DNA of 64,000 nt from Rhizaria sp. SCN 62-66 (lineage: Eukaryota; Rhizaria, unplaced): assembly GCA_001724265.1 (NCBI GenBank), contig MEDY01000252.1, positions 1 through 64,000 on the forward strand. Direction: 5' to 3'. Positions 25,001-36,700 of this stretch are shown here, one piece after another. The stretch's first letter is position 1; the number at the start of each line of letters is the position of its first letter. A program made the translations under genes and the position numbers. The notes under the pieces are model-generated. The model searched no databases. It saw only the letters and a program-made list of their open reading frames with translations, and had not been told where the DNA came from.

Positions 25001-25477
25001 GCCAAGGTGTCCGCGCACGTACAGGCCACGGTCAAGATGAACGCGCTGCTGCTCAAGTCGGCGCAGTGGTTCGGCGTGTGGTTCAACACCGTCGCGTCGG
25101 GGCTGCCGCACTTCGACCCCCGGCTGTTCCCCAGCAACAACTGCGTGCCGGCGCTGGCCGTGCGCGCGAGTTGGCCCGTGCCCGTGCTTAAGGGCGACGA
25201 TAACGCGCCATACCGCGTCGCGTACATCACCAACGCGCTGCACGGCGCGCGCGCCTTCTCGCGCATCGTGGCGCACGACGCCGAGACGCAGCTCAAGGCA
25301 CTCACGCAGTCGGCGTCCTTCTACGCGCTCGTGGGGGACTTCGCGGCCGCGAACAAGGGCGAGATCGAGAGCGAGTGTCCGCGCGAGATTGAGGTGGCGC
25401 GCGAGATGCTGTCGCTCATGCAGCGGCGGATCGCGATGGTGCGCGCAAAGGGCATGGACGCGGTGAAGCGCAAGTGA
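22043..25477 (+). CDS. KIFBP: KIF-binding protein (KBP/KIF1BP) homologue
   Basis: Exons 22043-22057, 22198-22275 and 22421-25477 (donors GTTCGT, GTACGT) give 1,049 residues ending in TGA. Exon 2 reads TPYKSKYAAREIL, matching the N-terminal EPYKSKYSARALL of animal KBP, and exon 3 contains the family signature DTEELSAG. The C-terminal 300 residues align along their length with human KBP: YVLDGFVTDHIEITQETSALWKALA, KRRIELLEPIVKVLN and EIEVAREMLSLMQRRI. KBP is an all-helical TPR-like protein that binds kinesin motor domains and blocks microtubule binding. The human protein has 621 residues; the excess here is three low-complexity inserts rich in Ala, Ser, Glu and Asp. The 5-codon first exon (MDTIK) depends on splice signals only and is less certain than the rest. 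Confidence 0.9.
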
Positions 25478-26838
25478 TGTCTGTAGTTGCAGTTTTGGTC
25501 TTGAAATGTGCAGCGAACTTGAAGCCTATTGTCGTGTTGATGGGTGTGGTTTGAATCAATACATGTGGTACGTAGAACTCTCTCTATTCGAATCAACGCT
25601 GAATGTCACCCGCGCAAGCAAAACGAGAATAGAGCAGTGCGTGCACAATCGCACTTTCTTTGAAAGGTCCACGAAATAAAATTGGATATCATATGCATAT
25701 GACGAAAAACGAGGGGTGTATTGTGGAAGAACAAATGTTGAAACCGCAGTCGCACGTTGCAAAGACGAGGGAGAAGAAAAACACTGGCAGATAATGAACG
25801 GCAATTTGAAGGGTGTACAACGAGAAAGTCCTCACAAGTGGTGAGAGACAAACTCAGTCCCTGCTCAAAAAGGCTCACTTCAGCATAGTGACCGTACTTG
25901 GATGTGATATAAGCACAATTGCTGGGTCAGAGATAGAAGTACAGCATTCAAGACTCTAAAATTGAAAAGCCGTAGAATGCAGCATCAACCGTCACATAAC
26001 CAGAAAGTATCATCGACAACAAGCATCAACAACTTGGAGGAGCTTAAATTAGAAGTACGAACAGCGCAAACAAAGCAGACACATAAACACAAATACACGT
26101 TGTTGTGGTGTGCAATGTATCATCGCAGACAAGGAGACAAAGCAGCGAAATGACAAACATGGAGTCGCTTGCTAAGTTAAAACATGACAATACATGATTA
26201 CGAAATGAACAACACAGAAAATACACTGGACTAAAAAGAGTGACAAGTGAACATGAGCACTAAGGAACGGGGGACGACGGTGTGTTACAAAATGGTGATA
26301 TAAGGGGAAAGAAAACACAATAATAGAAAACAAAGCGTTGAATGATAAGGTTTGTTCCGCTCTAAAATAGAGTGGGAAATAGATCATAACAATGGGCAAC
26401 ATAGAGTACAAGTGCATAAAACCGCGCAAAGAACGATTAACATGCACGTTGCATTAGAGAACCTTGACTAAGTAAGGAAAACAGTTATCACAGTCAAACT
26501 ACAACCAATAAACCAGTGAATAAGAATGTGAAAAACAAGTACTAGGGGATTAACAGAAAAGAAAGGAGAAACAACACGTGTGACATGAAGTTAAAAAAGT
26601 TAAATAAGTTCAGAAACAGACCCCCCCACAAAAGGAGTCTGAGCGATTGTGGCAGTTACGTCATGCCACACGCCAAAGACCCGACACGACGCATTTATAT
26701 TGGCGTTCAAGCCTACTCACTGCAAGAGGCATCAACACGCCTTGAGCACACTACACTCGCCCCAGACGTACGCCTCACGCGTTCTTGCTCTCAAGTAGTG
26801 ACCAAGCGTGTTGTTCTTAGTAACTGGGTGACTGTGTG
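25478..26838. other. Convergent intergenic region, no gene seen
   Basis: About 1.36 kb of A-rich DNA between the 3' ends of the KBP and CDK8-like genes. Only short, compositionally random ORFs were found; no tRNA, repeat array or conserved domain. Confidence 0.6.
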
Positions 26839-28700
26839 TTACGCGTTTTTGTTCTCAGCGCTGGCGAGCCCGTTCATGGCGCGGTAGATCTGCCGGTATG
26901 AGCAGTGGCGCACCTCCTGCGCGGCGGCCGTCATCATCCCACCGATGCCGGGCGGAACCGTTAGCGCGAAGATGCACTGCGTGGGCGCGGCGCGGAGGTC
27001 CTCGGTGAAGAAAGGGTGCGATAGTGCGGCGTGCAGCGTCATGCGCCGCGCAGGGTTGTAGCACAGCAGGCGGAGCACCAGGTCGTACGCGTGCGCAGTC
27101 GGCCACGCCGCGGTGGGGTACGCGCAGCTGTTCGCGGGGTTCGCCTGCTGCTGCTGCTGTTGTTGCTGCTGTTGGGGAGGTTGCTGCTCACCGTTAGCGC
27201 TGTTGTTGTGGAGGTTGCTCGCGGGCGTGAAGAGGGCCTTGAGGCGCTGCTTCAGCTCCTCCGCGTCCCTGACAGGCGGTGGCAGCGTTCCTTTCGTGCG
27301 CTTGATGAAGTCTGCGTAGAAGGGCAGCTGCAGCACCTCTGGCCACAGGTCCTCGCGCGGCGGACCCAGGAGCCGCGCGACGCGCGCCATCTGGTCGAGC
27401 TGGAAGCCGCCGCCGGGGACCTCGACGCCCGGGAAGACCGGCGCCGCCGCCAGCAGCTCCACCAGGAGGCAGCCCAGCGACCAGGCGTCGACGGCCGGCG
27501 AGTGGTGCGGCGCGCCCAGCAGCAGCTCCGGCGCGCGGTACCTGGAGCGAGCGATAATCAAGAGCAATTAGGAAGATACACTGTGAGAAAGAGAGAAATA
27601 GATGATAAAAATTACAAATAGTTGCGTTTTGCACATAAATACATTCGAAATGTCAAACATTAGAAACAATATTCATTCACTTAGTGTCGCATGTGCAATC
27701 CGTGCACAGTGTTCACGCGACGTACCAGATGGTGACCACCTCGCGGCTCATGGCCAGATGTCGCATGGGCGTCGTGAATGGTCGCGCGAGCCCGAAGTCG
27801 CTGATGCTGATGCGGCCGTGCACGCGCCCGTAGAGCGCAGTGAGCTCCAGCGCCGAGATGCCGCGCGTCGGCGGCGGCGGCGGCGGCCGGCGCAGCGCGC
27901 GCATGAACCCCGTGGCCTCTGCGGCGGACGCGGCGGCCGCGGCTGACGCGGCGCCCGCGCTCTCGGCGGCGCCGTGCGCGGCCGCGGCCGCCGCGGTGAC
28001 GGCCGCGCGCGCCGTCGCGACCGCAGTGGCGGCCGTCTCGCTGCAAGCCGCCGCGTCGCCCGCGACGGCGGCCGTGGCCGTGGCGGCGGCGGCCGCAGCG
28101 TCCCCGGCGCCGCGCCAGGCCGATGCGGCTGCAGCACCGCCCCGCGTAAGGTCGGGGAAAGGCAGAGCGGCAAGGTCGACCAGCGAGGCCAGCCCGGAGT
28201 GGTAACGCGAGGCGTTGACATGCACACGCGTGAGTTCAGCCAGCTGCTGCGCGCCGTGCGCCGACAGCAGCGCCATCGAGCCCAGAGCGGACGCGCCGAA
28301 GCCGCCAGCGCCGGCGTCGTTCTTGCCAGCGCTACCGCCGCCGCCGCTGCTGCTGCTGCTGCCGCTGCTGCTGTTCGCGTTGCTGCTGCCCTTGCCTAGA
28401 ACGCTAGCGTCAGCCTTGTTGTTGCTCTTGCTGTTGGGGTCCGGCAGGGCCCAGACGACGCCGCCGTTGCTGCGCACCAGCCTCTCCTCGGCCTCGGTGA
28501 CCGCGGCCACGGCGGCGTCGGCCTCGGCGGCGGCAGCGGCGGCGCCGCGCGCGCTCATAGCCGCCGTGGTCGCCGCCACGTGCAGCTTGGCCTCGGCGCG
28601 CGCGGCCATCGCCGACAGGTACTGCTGGTACGACGCGCGCGCAATGGGGGCGCGGTCATTGCTGACAACACCATTCCCGCTGCACGCGCTGTTACTGCTA

Positions 28701-28732
<32 letters not shown>

Positions 28733-28857
28733 ACTGTTGTGGCCGTCGGGAGCCGCGCTAGCTAACTGCGAGTGACCGGCGACGTCAGACCCCGCTTTGC
28801 CGCCGCCGCCGCCACCGCTGCTGCTGCCGCTGTTGATAAAAGTACTATTGTTGTTGC

Positions 28858-28946
<89 letters not shown>

Positions 28947-31900
28947 GCGGCGACGGCGGCGGCGGTGCCCGCGAGCGGCGTGGCGGGCAGCGGGCCCAGC
29001 GGCAGCGGCGGCGGGGGCGCGCTGGCGCCGTGTACCGGGCACCGCGGGTCGCCGCACGCGTCGCTACCCGCCCACAGCGAGCCCACCGTGTGCGCGCTGC
29101 GGTTGTACACGTCGCCCGCTGCGCCGCCGTCGCCGCCTTCGGCCTCAGCATCGCTGCTCCCGGCGGCGGCTGCGGCGGCAGCGGCGGGGGCGGCGGGGGT
29201 GACGGGGGGCATGGGGCCGCCCACGGTCAGGCCGGCGCTGGGGGCGCCGCTCGAAGCGGAGGAGCTCGAGTCGGGGGCGTTGCGCTTGCGGCTGTAGCTA
29301 TTGCTGTTGCTGCTACCGCCGCCGCTGCTGCTGCTGTTGTTGTTGTTGTAGTTGATGATGTTGTTAATGTTGCTGCTGCTGCGGTGCCGCTCGGCCAGCT
29401 GCTTGGCCTCGTAGGCGAGGCGGCGGTGGTTGAGCGTCTGAATGAACGACTGGAAGCGCGTCCGGTCGATGCTCGCGGTCGAGCCGAAGCCGCAGCCGCC
29501 CGCCACCTCGTTGCCGCCGGCGTGCGTGCCCACGGCAAAGAGGGCGCCGTGTTTAGCGCTGCTGTGGGACGCCGCCGTCGCGGCGCTCGCGCTCGACGCA
29601 TTCGCCGCGCTGCCGTCTCCATCCGTCCCCGCACTTGCACCGGCGCCGGCACTGGCGCTGGCGCTAGAGTCCGCCGAGGAGCCGAGCTTGCCCGCGCCGG
29701 TAGCGTGTTTGTGCTGCTTAAGGGGCGAGAGCTGGAACGCGCGGCGCACGAGCGACGACGAGGACAGGTCCGCCTCGGCCTCGGCGGCGGCGGCAGCGGC
29801 GTCGGCCTCGGCGGCGGCGTGTGGCAACCGCGCCTCGGCGGCGGGCGGAATCAGCGGCGGCGACATGAGCGCGGCGAGCGTGGCCGCGATCATGACCGAA
29901 AACTCGTTCTTGCGCTTGGGGACGACGGCGCCGCTGGGCACGCTGTCGCTCAGAGAAACGTCGGCGTTGTCCTTAGAGCTGGTGCTGGTATTGTGGTCGT
30001 CAGCACCGTCGCCGTCGCTGTCGCCCGTCGCCAGCCGCGCGCGCGCCATGAACCGCCCATACGGGTCGCCGCCCCCACCGTACGTGCCGGCGACAGTCTC
30101 GATCAGACTGGCGTCCGAGGCCGCGGCCGCCGCGAGCGCCGCGGCCGCCGTGGCCGCGGGCAGCCCGTCGGCGGTGGCCTCGGCGACATGCCAGCCGGCC
30201 TGGACCAGCGGCAGGATGGGCTTGTCCATGGTAACGAGCGGCATAAAGTCACCGTAGTCGCCGCCGTTCTCCTCGAAGTTGTCCAGGAACGCGTGCAGCC
30301 AGTCGGACTGCAGCATCGACAGCAGACTCGAGCACACGCGCGCGGCTGGCAGCGGCTCCGCGTGGCGCAGCGAGCGCGGGTCGCGGCAGGACGACAGCGA
30401 GACGCTCGTCGGCGACAGCGGGCAGGGTGGCGCGCCGGACGGCAGTGACAAGGCGGAGGCCGCCGCCGCCGCCCCGGGGCTGGGGCTCGGCTGGCTCTGC
30501 GTCGCGCCGCTGTTGCCGCTGCCGCTCCCGCTCGGGTTGCCGCTGTTATGGACATTGCTGGTGTTGTTGGATGGATCGTTATTGTTGACCACATCGGCGC
30601 CGCCGCTGCCGGCGCCACTGGTGTCGCTCACGTGCCCATTGCTACTGTTGTTGGCGTTGTTGTTATTGCTGTTGTTGCCGCTGAGTAGGTCGGCGGTGGT
30701 GCGGTGCCGCAAGCCGCTGATGAGCTCCGGCAGCAGCGAAATGGCGTAAAACCCACTGTCGCCGGCGGCCGCACTGTTAGTCCCGCTGCCGACGCCGCCG
30801 TTGCTGTTGGCAACGGCAACGACGATGGCTCTGCTGCTCCTGGCCGCGCCCGCGCCGCCGGAGCCGGCCCGCGAGTCGGCGCCAGAGTCTGGCCGGGAGT
30901 CGGAGCGGGAGCTTGCGGCAGAGCTAGAGTCCGTGTCAGTCATCGACGCGTTACTGCCATTGCTGCTGCTGTTGTTGCTGCTGTTGCTGCTCGTGAGCAC
31001 AGCGCACTTGTCCGCGCCGTCCGCGTGCCGCATGGCGATGGCCTGAGCGACGGCGGACGTGGTCGTGGCCACCACACCCAGCGCGTGGGCCGAGTAGCCT
31101 TGGAGCACCGTGACGCCCGTCAAGGCCTCTGTAAACCCGTCGCCGTCATGGGGTCGCTCACGGTCACTAGGGCGAGGCCCGCGGCCACTCTTCGCGGGCG
31201 TGGCGACGGCAGCTGATGGGTCGCTGTCGCCGTCAATCTCAATGCCGCTCGCGGTGTCGAGGACGAGGACGATATGCCCACTGTCCGGCACTGCGACCGA
31301 CTTGCTGGCTCTGCCCCCGACACGCACTATGTCGCCGGTGGAATCAGGCGCGGGCGCGGGCGCGGGCGCAGTGTGGAGCTTGTTGAACGAGTCTGAGCAG
31401 AGCGGCTCCAGCGAATCGTACCACAGTAGCTGCCGCTCGTCTTTGATCGCAACGCGCCGCTTGCGGGTCGCGGGGGGGCCGCCCGCGCCGGTCGAAGCGC
31501 CCTGCTGCTGTTGTTGCTGTGTGTCAAGTTCATAGCCGTCGTCGTCGTTGTCATCGTTGGCGTCATAATCGGCGTCGTTAATGTCCTGAACGGCACTCGC
31601 GCTCGCGCTCGCAGGAGCCTTAGTCCTAGCACTCGAGCTCGAGCTCGAGCTAGAAGTAGAGCAAGAGCTCGAACAGTTATTAGCGGGCTTATACGTGATG
31701 TTGTGTGCGCGCGCAAACTGCTCCTCCAAGAGCGAGACGTCGTGCATCAGCACCGCAGCGACCTCTGCCTCGGCCGCGATCATGCCCTCCGTCTTGCCCA
31801 TGCGCAGCACCTGCTCCTCCTCCTCGGCGCCCAGCTCGGCCGTCGCCGCCGCGGCCGCCGCGAGCGGGCCGTGCGCGACCATCATGCGCAGCACGCGCGA

Positions 31901-33316
31901 GCGCTTCGCGCGCGGAATCGCGAAAGCGAGCGGCAGCGGCCCGCGCACGGGGGGCGGCTTCCGCGCGACCGTGGGCGCCGAAGCGGGCGGGGGCGGGTAC
32001 GAGACCTGGATGGCGTCGGGCGGCGGCGGGAAGAGCGCGCCGAGCGTCGAAGTCGGCAGGCGCGGCGGCGGCGGCGGCGGCGGCCAGCGCGGAGGCTGTG
32101 AGTTATGCAGAAGCTCGCGGTGCAGTAGGTCGTGGATGAGGATGTTGGCGGGCTTGAGGTCGCGGTGCATAAACCCGCACGCGTGCACGTGGCCCAGCGC
32201 AAGCAGCGACTGGAAGAGCACGGAGCGGACCATGCGCGGGTCGAGCGGGAGCCGGTGCGCACGGTGTAAGCGCAGCACGTGCGAGAGCTCGTAGTCGGCC
32301 AGGGGGAAGACGAGGTAGATCTGCGAGGACGAGGCGTGGATTAGCAACGAAAGCAGCGGCATAATCGACGGGTGGCTGATCATGCGCAGCGTCTGCAGAC
32401 AGGGCGGGGCGGGGCGGGACGGGTGATGCACAGAGCGGGGAGTGGGGAGCGATGCGAGGTGCGTGTGGGTTTGAGTATGTGAGTGAATTGAGATAAAAAC
32501 AAGTTGAAACGGTGTACCTTACCATTGAATTAAATGGAATAGATAATAAAAATGATACTTGATCACGTTTTCACTTCACATTTTCATAGTGAGCAAGGTC
32601 CTAACTGTTATAGACGGCACATGTAATGTGTGTAACTCGGCGGCATTGATGAACATATCTCTGCGGGGGCGCGGTACTTACCTGAATCTCGCGGTAAATG
32701 TCGAGAGGAATGCCGACTGCAAGCGGGGAGCCACGGTGCTTCATCTGCTTGATGGCCACAAAACGACCTGCGAGTGGGAACGGAAACGGCGCAAGTACAG
32801 TGTTGAAGTGGTGTTACAAAACAGGTTTGTGGTGGGTTGGGACAAAAGACAGAAAAGGGGAAAATTTAAGTTTTTGAAGTTGTGGTTCAAGTCAAGTAGT
32901 GTAGAAATCAAATAAAGCATCGCGCATACTAAATTTTAAATGACTACAGAGTCAGTCGAAAGATAAAACAGTGATAATGCAAGGGCAAACAAATAATTTT
33001 GTGACGTTGGGAAGTTCGCGAACCAACCGCCTGTTGCCAACATAAAAGCAAGGGGTAGAGTCTTACAATCAACAGAGACAACACGAAGACGTCCATAAAC
33101 AGGAAGATGGCGAGCAAATTGAGGACATTCAAATGGTAATATCTCGTTTTGAAACGAACCTGAGCGGAGGCAGCGCGCCCTGTAGACGATGCCGAACGAG
33201 CCCTCGCCGATGACATCGAGGAGTTCGTAGTAGAGCTCGAGCGGCCGCTCGTCAGTCAACACGCCCGGCACAATCGTCGTGCCGCCGAAGGACCGTTCCA
33301 GGCCCGCGAGGGACAT
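26839..33316 (-). CDS. CDK8-like cyclin-dependent kinase with a very large insert in the catalytic loop
   Basis: Exons 33316-33160, 32767-32682, 32392-27726 and 27541-26839 (donors GTTCGT, GTAAGT, GTACGT) give 1,870 residues ending in TAA. Kinase motifs: GEGSFG glycine loop and FVAIKQM, both before exon 3, YREIQ helix C, HRDLKPAN (157-164), DFGLARPF (D1613), then [25 protein letters not shown] and FFTEDLRAAP. The TPMRHLA...[15 protein letters not shown] activation segment and the C-terminal lobe follow the CDK8/CDK19 Mediator kinase pattern. Between PANIL and DFG, where CDK8 has about 15 residues, there are about 1,450, dominated by Ser, Ala, Gly and Asn runs including about 29 consecutive Asn. 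A poly-Gln run sits in exon 4. The reading frame through the insert is intact over 4.6 kb and lacks any splice pair that would remove it cleanly, though an undetected intron is possible. It shares a 450-bp divergent promoter region with PRMT5. Confidence 0.85.
27144..27187. repeat. CTG/TTG repeat encoding poly-Gln in the CDK8-like kinase
   Basis: CTG and TTG triplets on the plus strand encode a Gln run in exon 4 of the minus-strand kinase gene, between the two halves of the C-lobe. Confidence 0.75.
28857..28944. repeat. (TTG)n microsatellite encoding about 29 Asn
   Basis: An almost pure TTG array on the plus strand; on the coding (minus) strand it is AAC repeated, giving a poly-Asn tract inside the insert of the CDK8-like kinase. 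The purity suggests recent expansion and likely length polymorphism. Confidence 0.9.
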
Positions 33317-33766
33317 GTGCGGCGGGTGAGCTGGGTGAGGTGCAACGCCGAGATTGGTGGGGAACTGTAGCGGGGATTGTGGTCCTGGTTCGAAGCTGAG
33401 GGGGGCAGGTAGAAAAGTGTCGATATGGCGGAATGTAAGGAAGCCAGAGCGCACTTGGTATTATATAAACAGCATTTCAGTCGTGTTCTCGTAGGAAATC
33501 GCACATTCTAACAAGACACCCTCCACGTTAGTATGACAAATCAAACAAATGCGATGCACTATTCTGGAGGTCGGAGGCTCTCGCGCTTTGAGCTCCTTCT
33601 TTCCCAAGCTAAATTGATACACATAATCTGTCAATAGCTCCCACAATCCATAGGCGATTTTATTGTAGTATTAATTGCTTATACTTTTAATAATATTCTT
33701 CTGATCTTCGCTTTCGTTCCACAGCACTCGAATCTTGCTCCCACACCACAAACGCGTTGTTTGCCC
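33317..33766. promoter_or_regulatory. Bidirectional promoter region between the CDK8-like and PRMT5 genes
   Basis: 450 bp between two divergent start codons. The half next to PRMT5 is AT-rich; a TTATATAAAC string lies near 33460. No ORF of substance is present. The upstream extension of the kinase frame is open for about 46 codons, so an earlier kinase start is possible. Confidence 0.45.
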
Positions 33767-36700
33767 ATGAGTCTCGCCCCGCCCCCGGCCCATCCGGGGC
33801 CCACGGTCGCTCCCTCTCCTTCCTGGGACTCTGCCGCGACTATCCCGAGCCTGTTTTCCGCCGCAGCGTCGCGCAGCCACCGCGCGCTGGCCCCCAGCGA
33901 GAGCGGCGTGCACCTGGGCGCCGACGCCGCGGCGACCGTGGGCAACGTGTACTACGCACTCTACGACTTCTGCAACAGGGACCCCGAGTTCGCGTTCGTC
34001 GTCGCGCCGCTTGCGCCGCCGCAGCTTATGCAGCGCGCGGCGGCCGCGGCGGCCGCTGCAGTGATGGCCCCGGCGCCCGCTGTGGCCGCCGCGATAGCCA
34101 AAGCGAGGGCGCGCGCATGCGACAGTAGTGCGAGTGCGGGTGCGGGTGAGAGTGCGGGTGACAGTGACATTGCGCCTGCTGTGCGCCGCCCTTGCCTGGC
34201 GTCTGCGTACGGCCCGTCACTGCCGAGCGACGCCTCTGAATCAATTGCTGGAACCTTAACCACGCCCTCAGTGGCGGTCGCGGCCTCTGTTATCGTCGAT
34301 CACGCTATTCTACCGACATCAACAACAACAACTACTCCAACAGCAAGCGCAGCACCAAGCGCAGCGGCACCGGGAGCGACGGCGCTTAGCGCGGCGCGGC
34401 GCGAGCCTCTGACGTCTATCGCGCAGCTGTCATTTCCTCTCGCGTCTCTGTTCCTGCCCGGCGGGGCGGGGACCTGGACCTCGCGCGTCGTCGGCGCCGT
34501 GTCCGAGGCGCTAGTCAAGCCGCTGTGCACACAAATTAAACTGTGCGTGCGCAGTGGGCGCGCCAATGCAACGCGCGCAAGTCATGGTGACATCAGTGAC
34601 TCCACAGGTGACTGCGACAACGACTGTGAAAGTGAAAGTGACTCTGAGACGGCAGCGGCGGCGGCGGCGCTGGCGGCGGATGTGGTCGCAACGATCGCGG
34701 CTGACTCGGCCACCGAGACTCAGCGGCTCTGTGGCGACAGCAGCGTTGACGGCGACGACGGCGAGCCGCGCGATCAACAGCTGGGGCAAGAGCATTACGC
34801 CCGTGAGAGCCTTGTCAGCGACAGCTTGTTAGAGCAGATCGGCTTTGCGAGTCACCTGGGCCTCGCTGCAGTGCTGATCCCGTCCCCTTACGCGCACACG
34901 CATACACACACAGGCACTCGCACTCGCGCACAGCAGAGCGCAGATGCTGACGGCAAGGCGACTGCAACTGCACCTGCGCCTGCGTCGGTGAATGTGAGCG
35001 CTGAGTGCAACCTGGCCCCTCTGGCGCGCACGCTCGCAGCCGCGCTCGCCACTGCCAAAACCACGTCGATACTCGTCGAAATGCCGTTCGCACCACCGCC
35101 AGCTCCACGGTCGACCACAGAGTCGGGCGCTCCTGGTCTAAGTACCCCCTTAGACCCGTGGCGCGTGTGGGCGACGCTGGCGACGGCGTGTCAGGACGAC
35201 CCGCGGCTCTGCGTCGCGCTGACCCTTGGTAGGCACGACGTTTGCCACTGCGCCGGTGATGACGCCAGCAACAGCGACAGCGGCAGTGGCAGGGCGAAGG
35301 CGAAGGAGGCCAGTCAGAACGGGGAGTGTGCGTGTGGCGGCCTGACTTTGAGGCAGTGGCGCGATGTTGTGCGCCCCAGGTTCACCCTCTCGGGGGCCGC
35401 TGTGAGCGGCCCTCATGAGCACAGCGACCGTGGGCAGAGTGACCGTGCGCAGAGTGGCCGTGAGCAACTCAGTCCGCACGCGCCCGCGCACTATCACTCT
35501 AGCGACGACACCGGTGTTAGCAAAGCGAGTCGATTTGACGTGTTGCCGATTGACAAGCGCTGTCCGCAGCCGCAACCTCCTCTGTTCATTCCCCCCACGC
35601 TGGCGAGCTCGACAACAAACAAGAGCTCGACGCATAGTCATGTGCGCGTCCAGTGTGCCGCAGGGGTTGATTGTGACGGCGTTGGTTGTGGCAACTTTGC
35701 TCACGGTCACCCGTACGCACTGCGGCCTAACTTCCGTCTGGCGCGCTGGCGGGGATCGCCGGTGCGCGCCGTCATCGTCCCGCTCTCTCTCTTTGTTCCA
35801 ACCCCAGTCGCTGCCTTTGGGAATGCGGACAGCGGCAGCGGCAGTAGCAGTGGCAGCGGCAGTGGTGGCGGTGGGGGCGGTAGTAGAGTCGGTGTTGCGG
35901 TGAGCGGCAGGAACCCGAGGAGCAGTGCGTACGACTACTATAGCGACGACAACACCGCTGATGGCGGCGAGTCTAAGGGGGTACTTACACTGTGCTTATC
36001 GCGCGAACACGAGGCCGTGCTGCACACGCTGTGGGAAATGGGCATTATGACCATCATTCGCGACGATCTCTCCCAGCCCAAGAACAAAAGCAGCAGCAGC
36101 AAGAGTGAAAGTATGTCGTGGCGTGGTGTAAGGGCCTTGATGGATGCAGCGCACACTTACATTGCAACACTCTTCGCCAACAGGTACGGGAAACCAAACT
36201 AAATGCATCCCAGCACCGGCTATAATAGGTGTATTTTCTACCCCACTCTTATCCCACTCACAACGTCCGTCTTTTTTGCTTTTCACTCTCTGTGCTCGCC
36301 GCTCAGGCCCGATCTGACCCCCCAGGCCGCGTTTGAGGCGCCCTATCGCGACTGCCTCCAGGCCCCCTTACAGCCGCTGGCGGACCACTTGGACGCGCAG
36401 ACCTACGAGATCTTCGAGAAGGACCCCGTCAAGTACCGCAACTACCGCCTCGCCATCGAAGCGGCGCTGCGCGAGCGGTTTCATGCACCCGCGTGTCCCT
36501 ACCGCACGGGCGCTGAGGCCAACACGGACGATGCCATGAATAGCACGAACACTGACGACCGTGCGCACGATGCGAGTGACTGTGAGCACCGCAGTGCCCA
36601 TGAGCAGGCGGCCCGGCACTACGCGCGCCACGATGACCGCTCCGGTGCCGGCACCAGCGCCAATCCCACAGCAACACGTTCACAGTCGCGTTCGCAGTCG

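Noticed and set aside
28772-30448. Long plus-strand ORF (558 codons) within the CDK8-like gene
   Set aside because: Antisense shadow of the low-complexity insert, mostly Val/Gly/Arg repeats.
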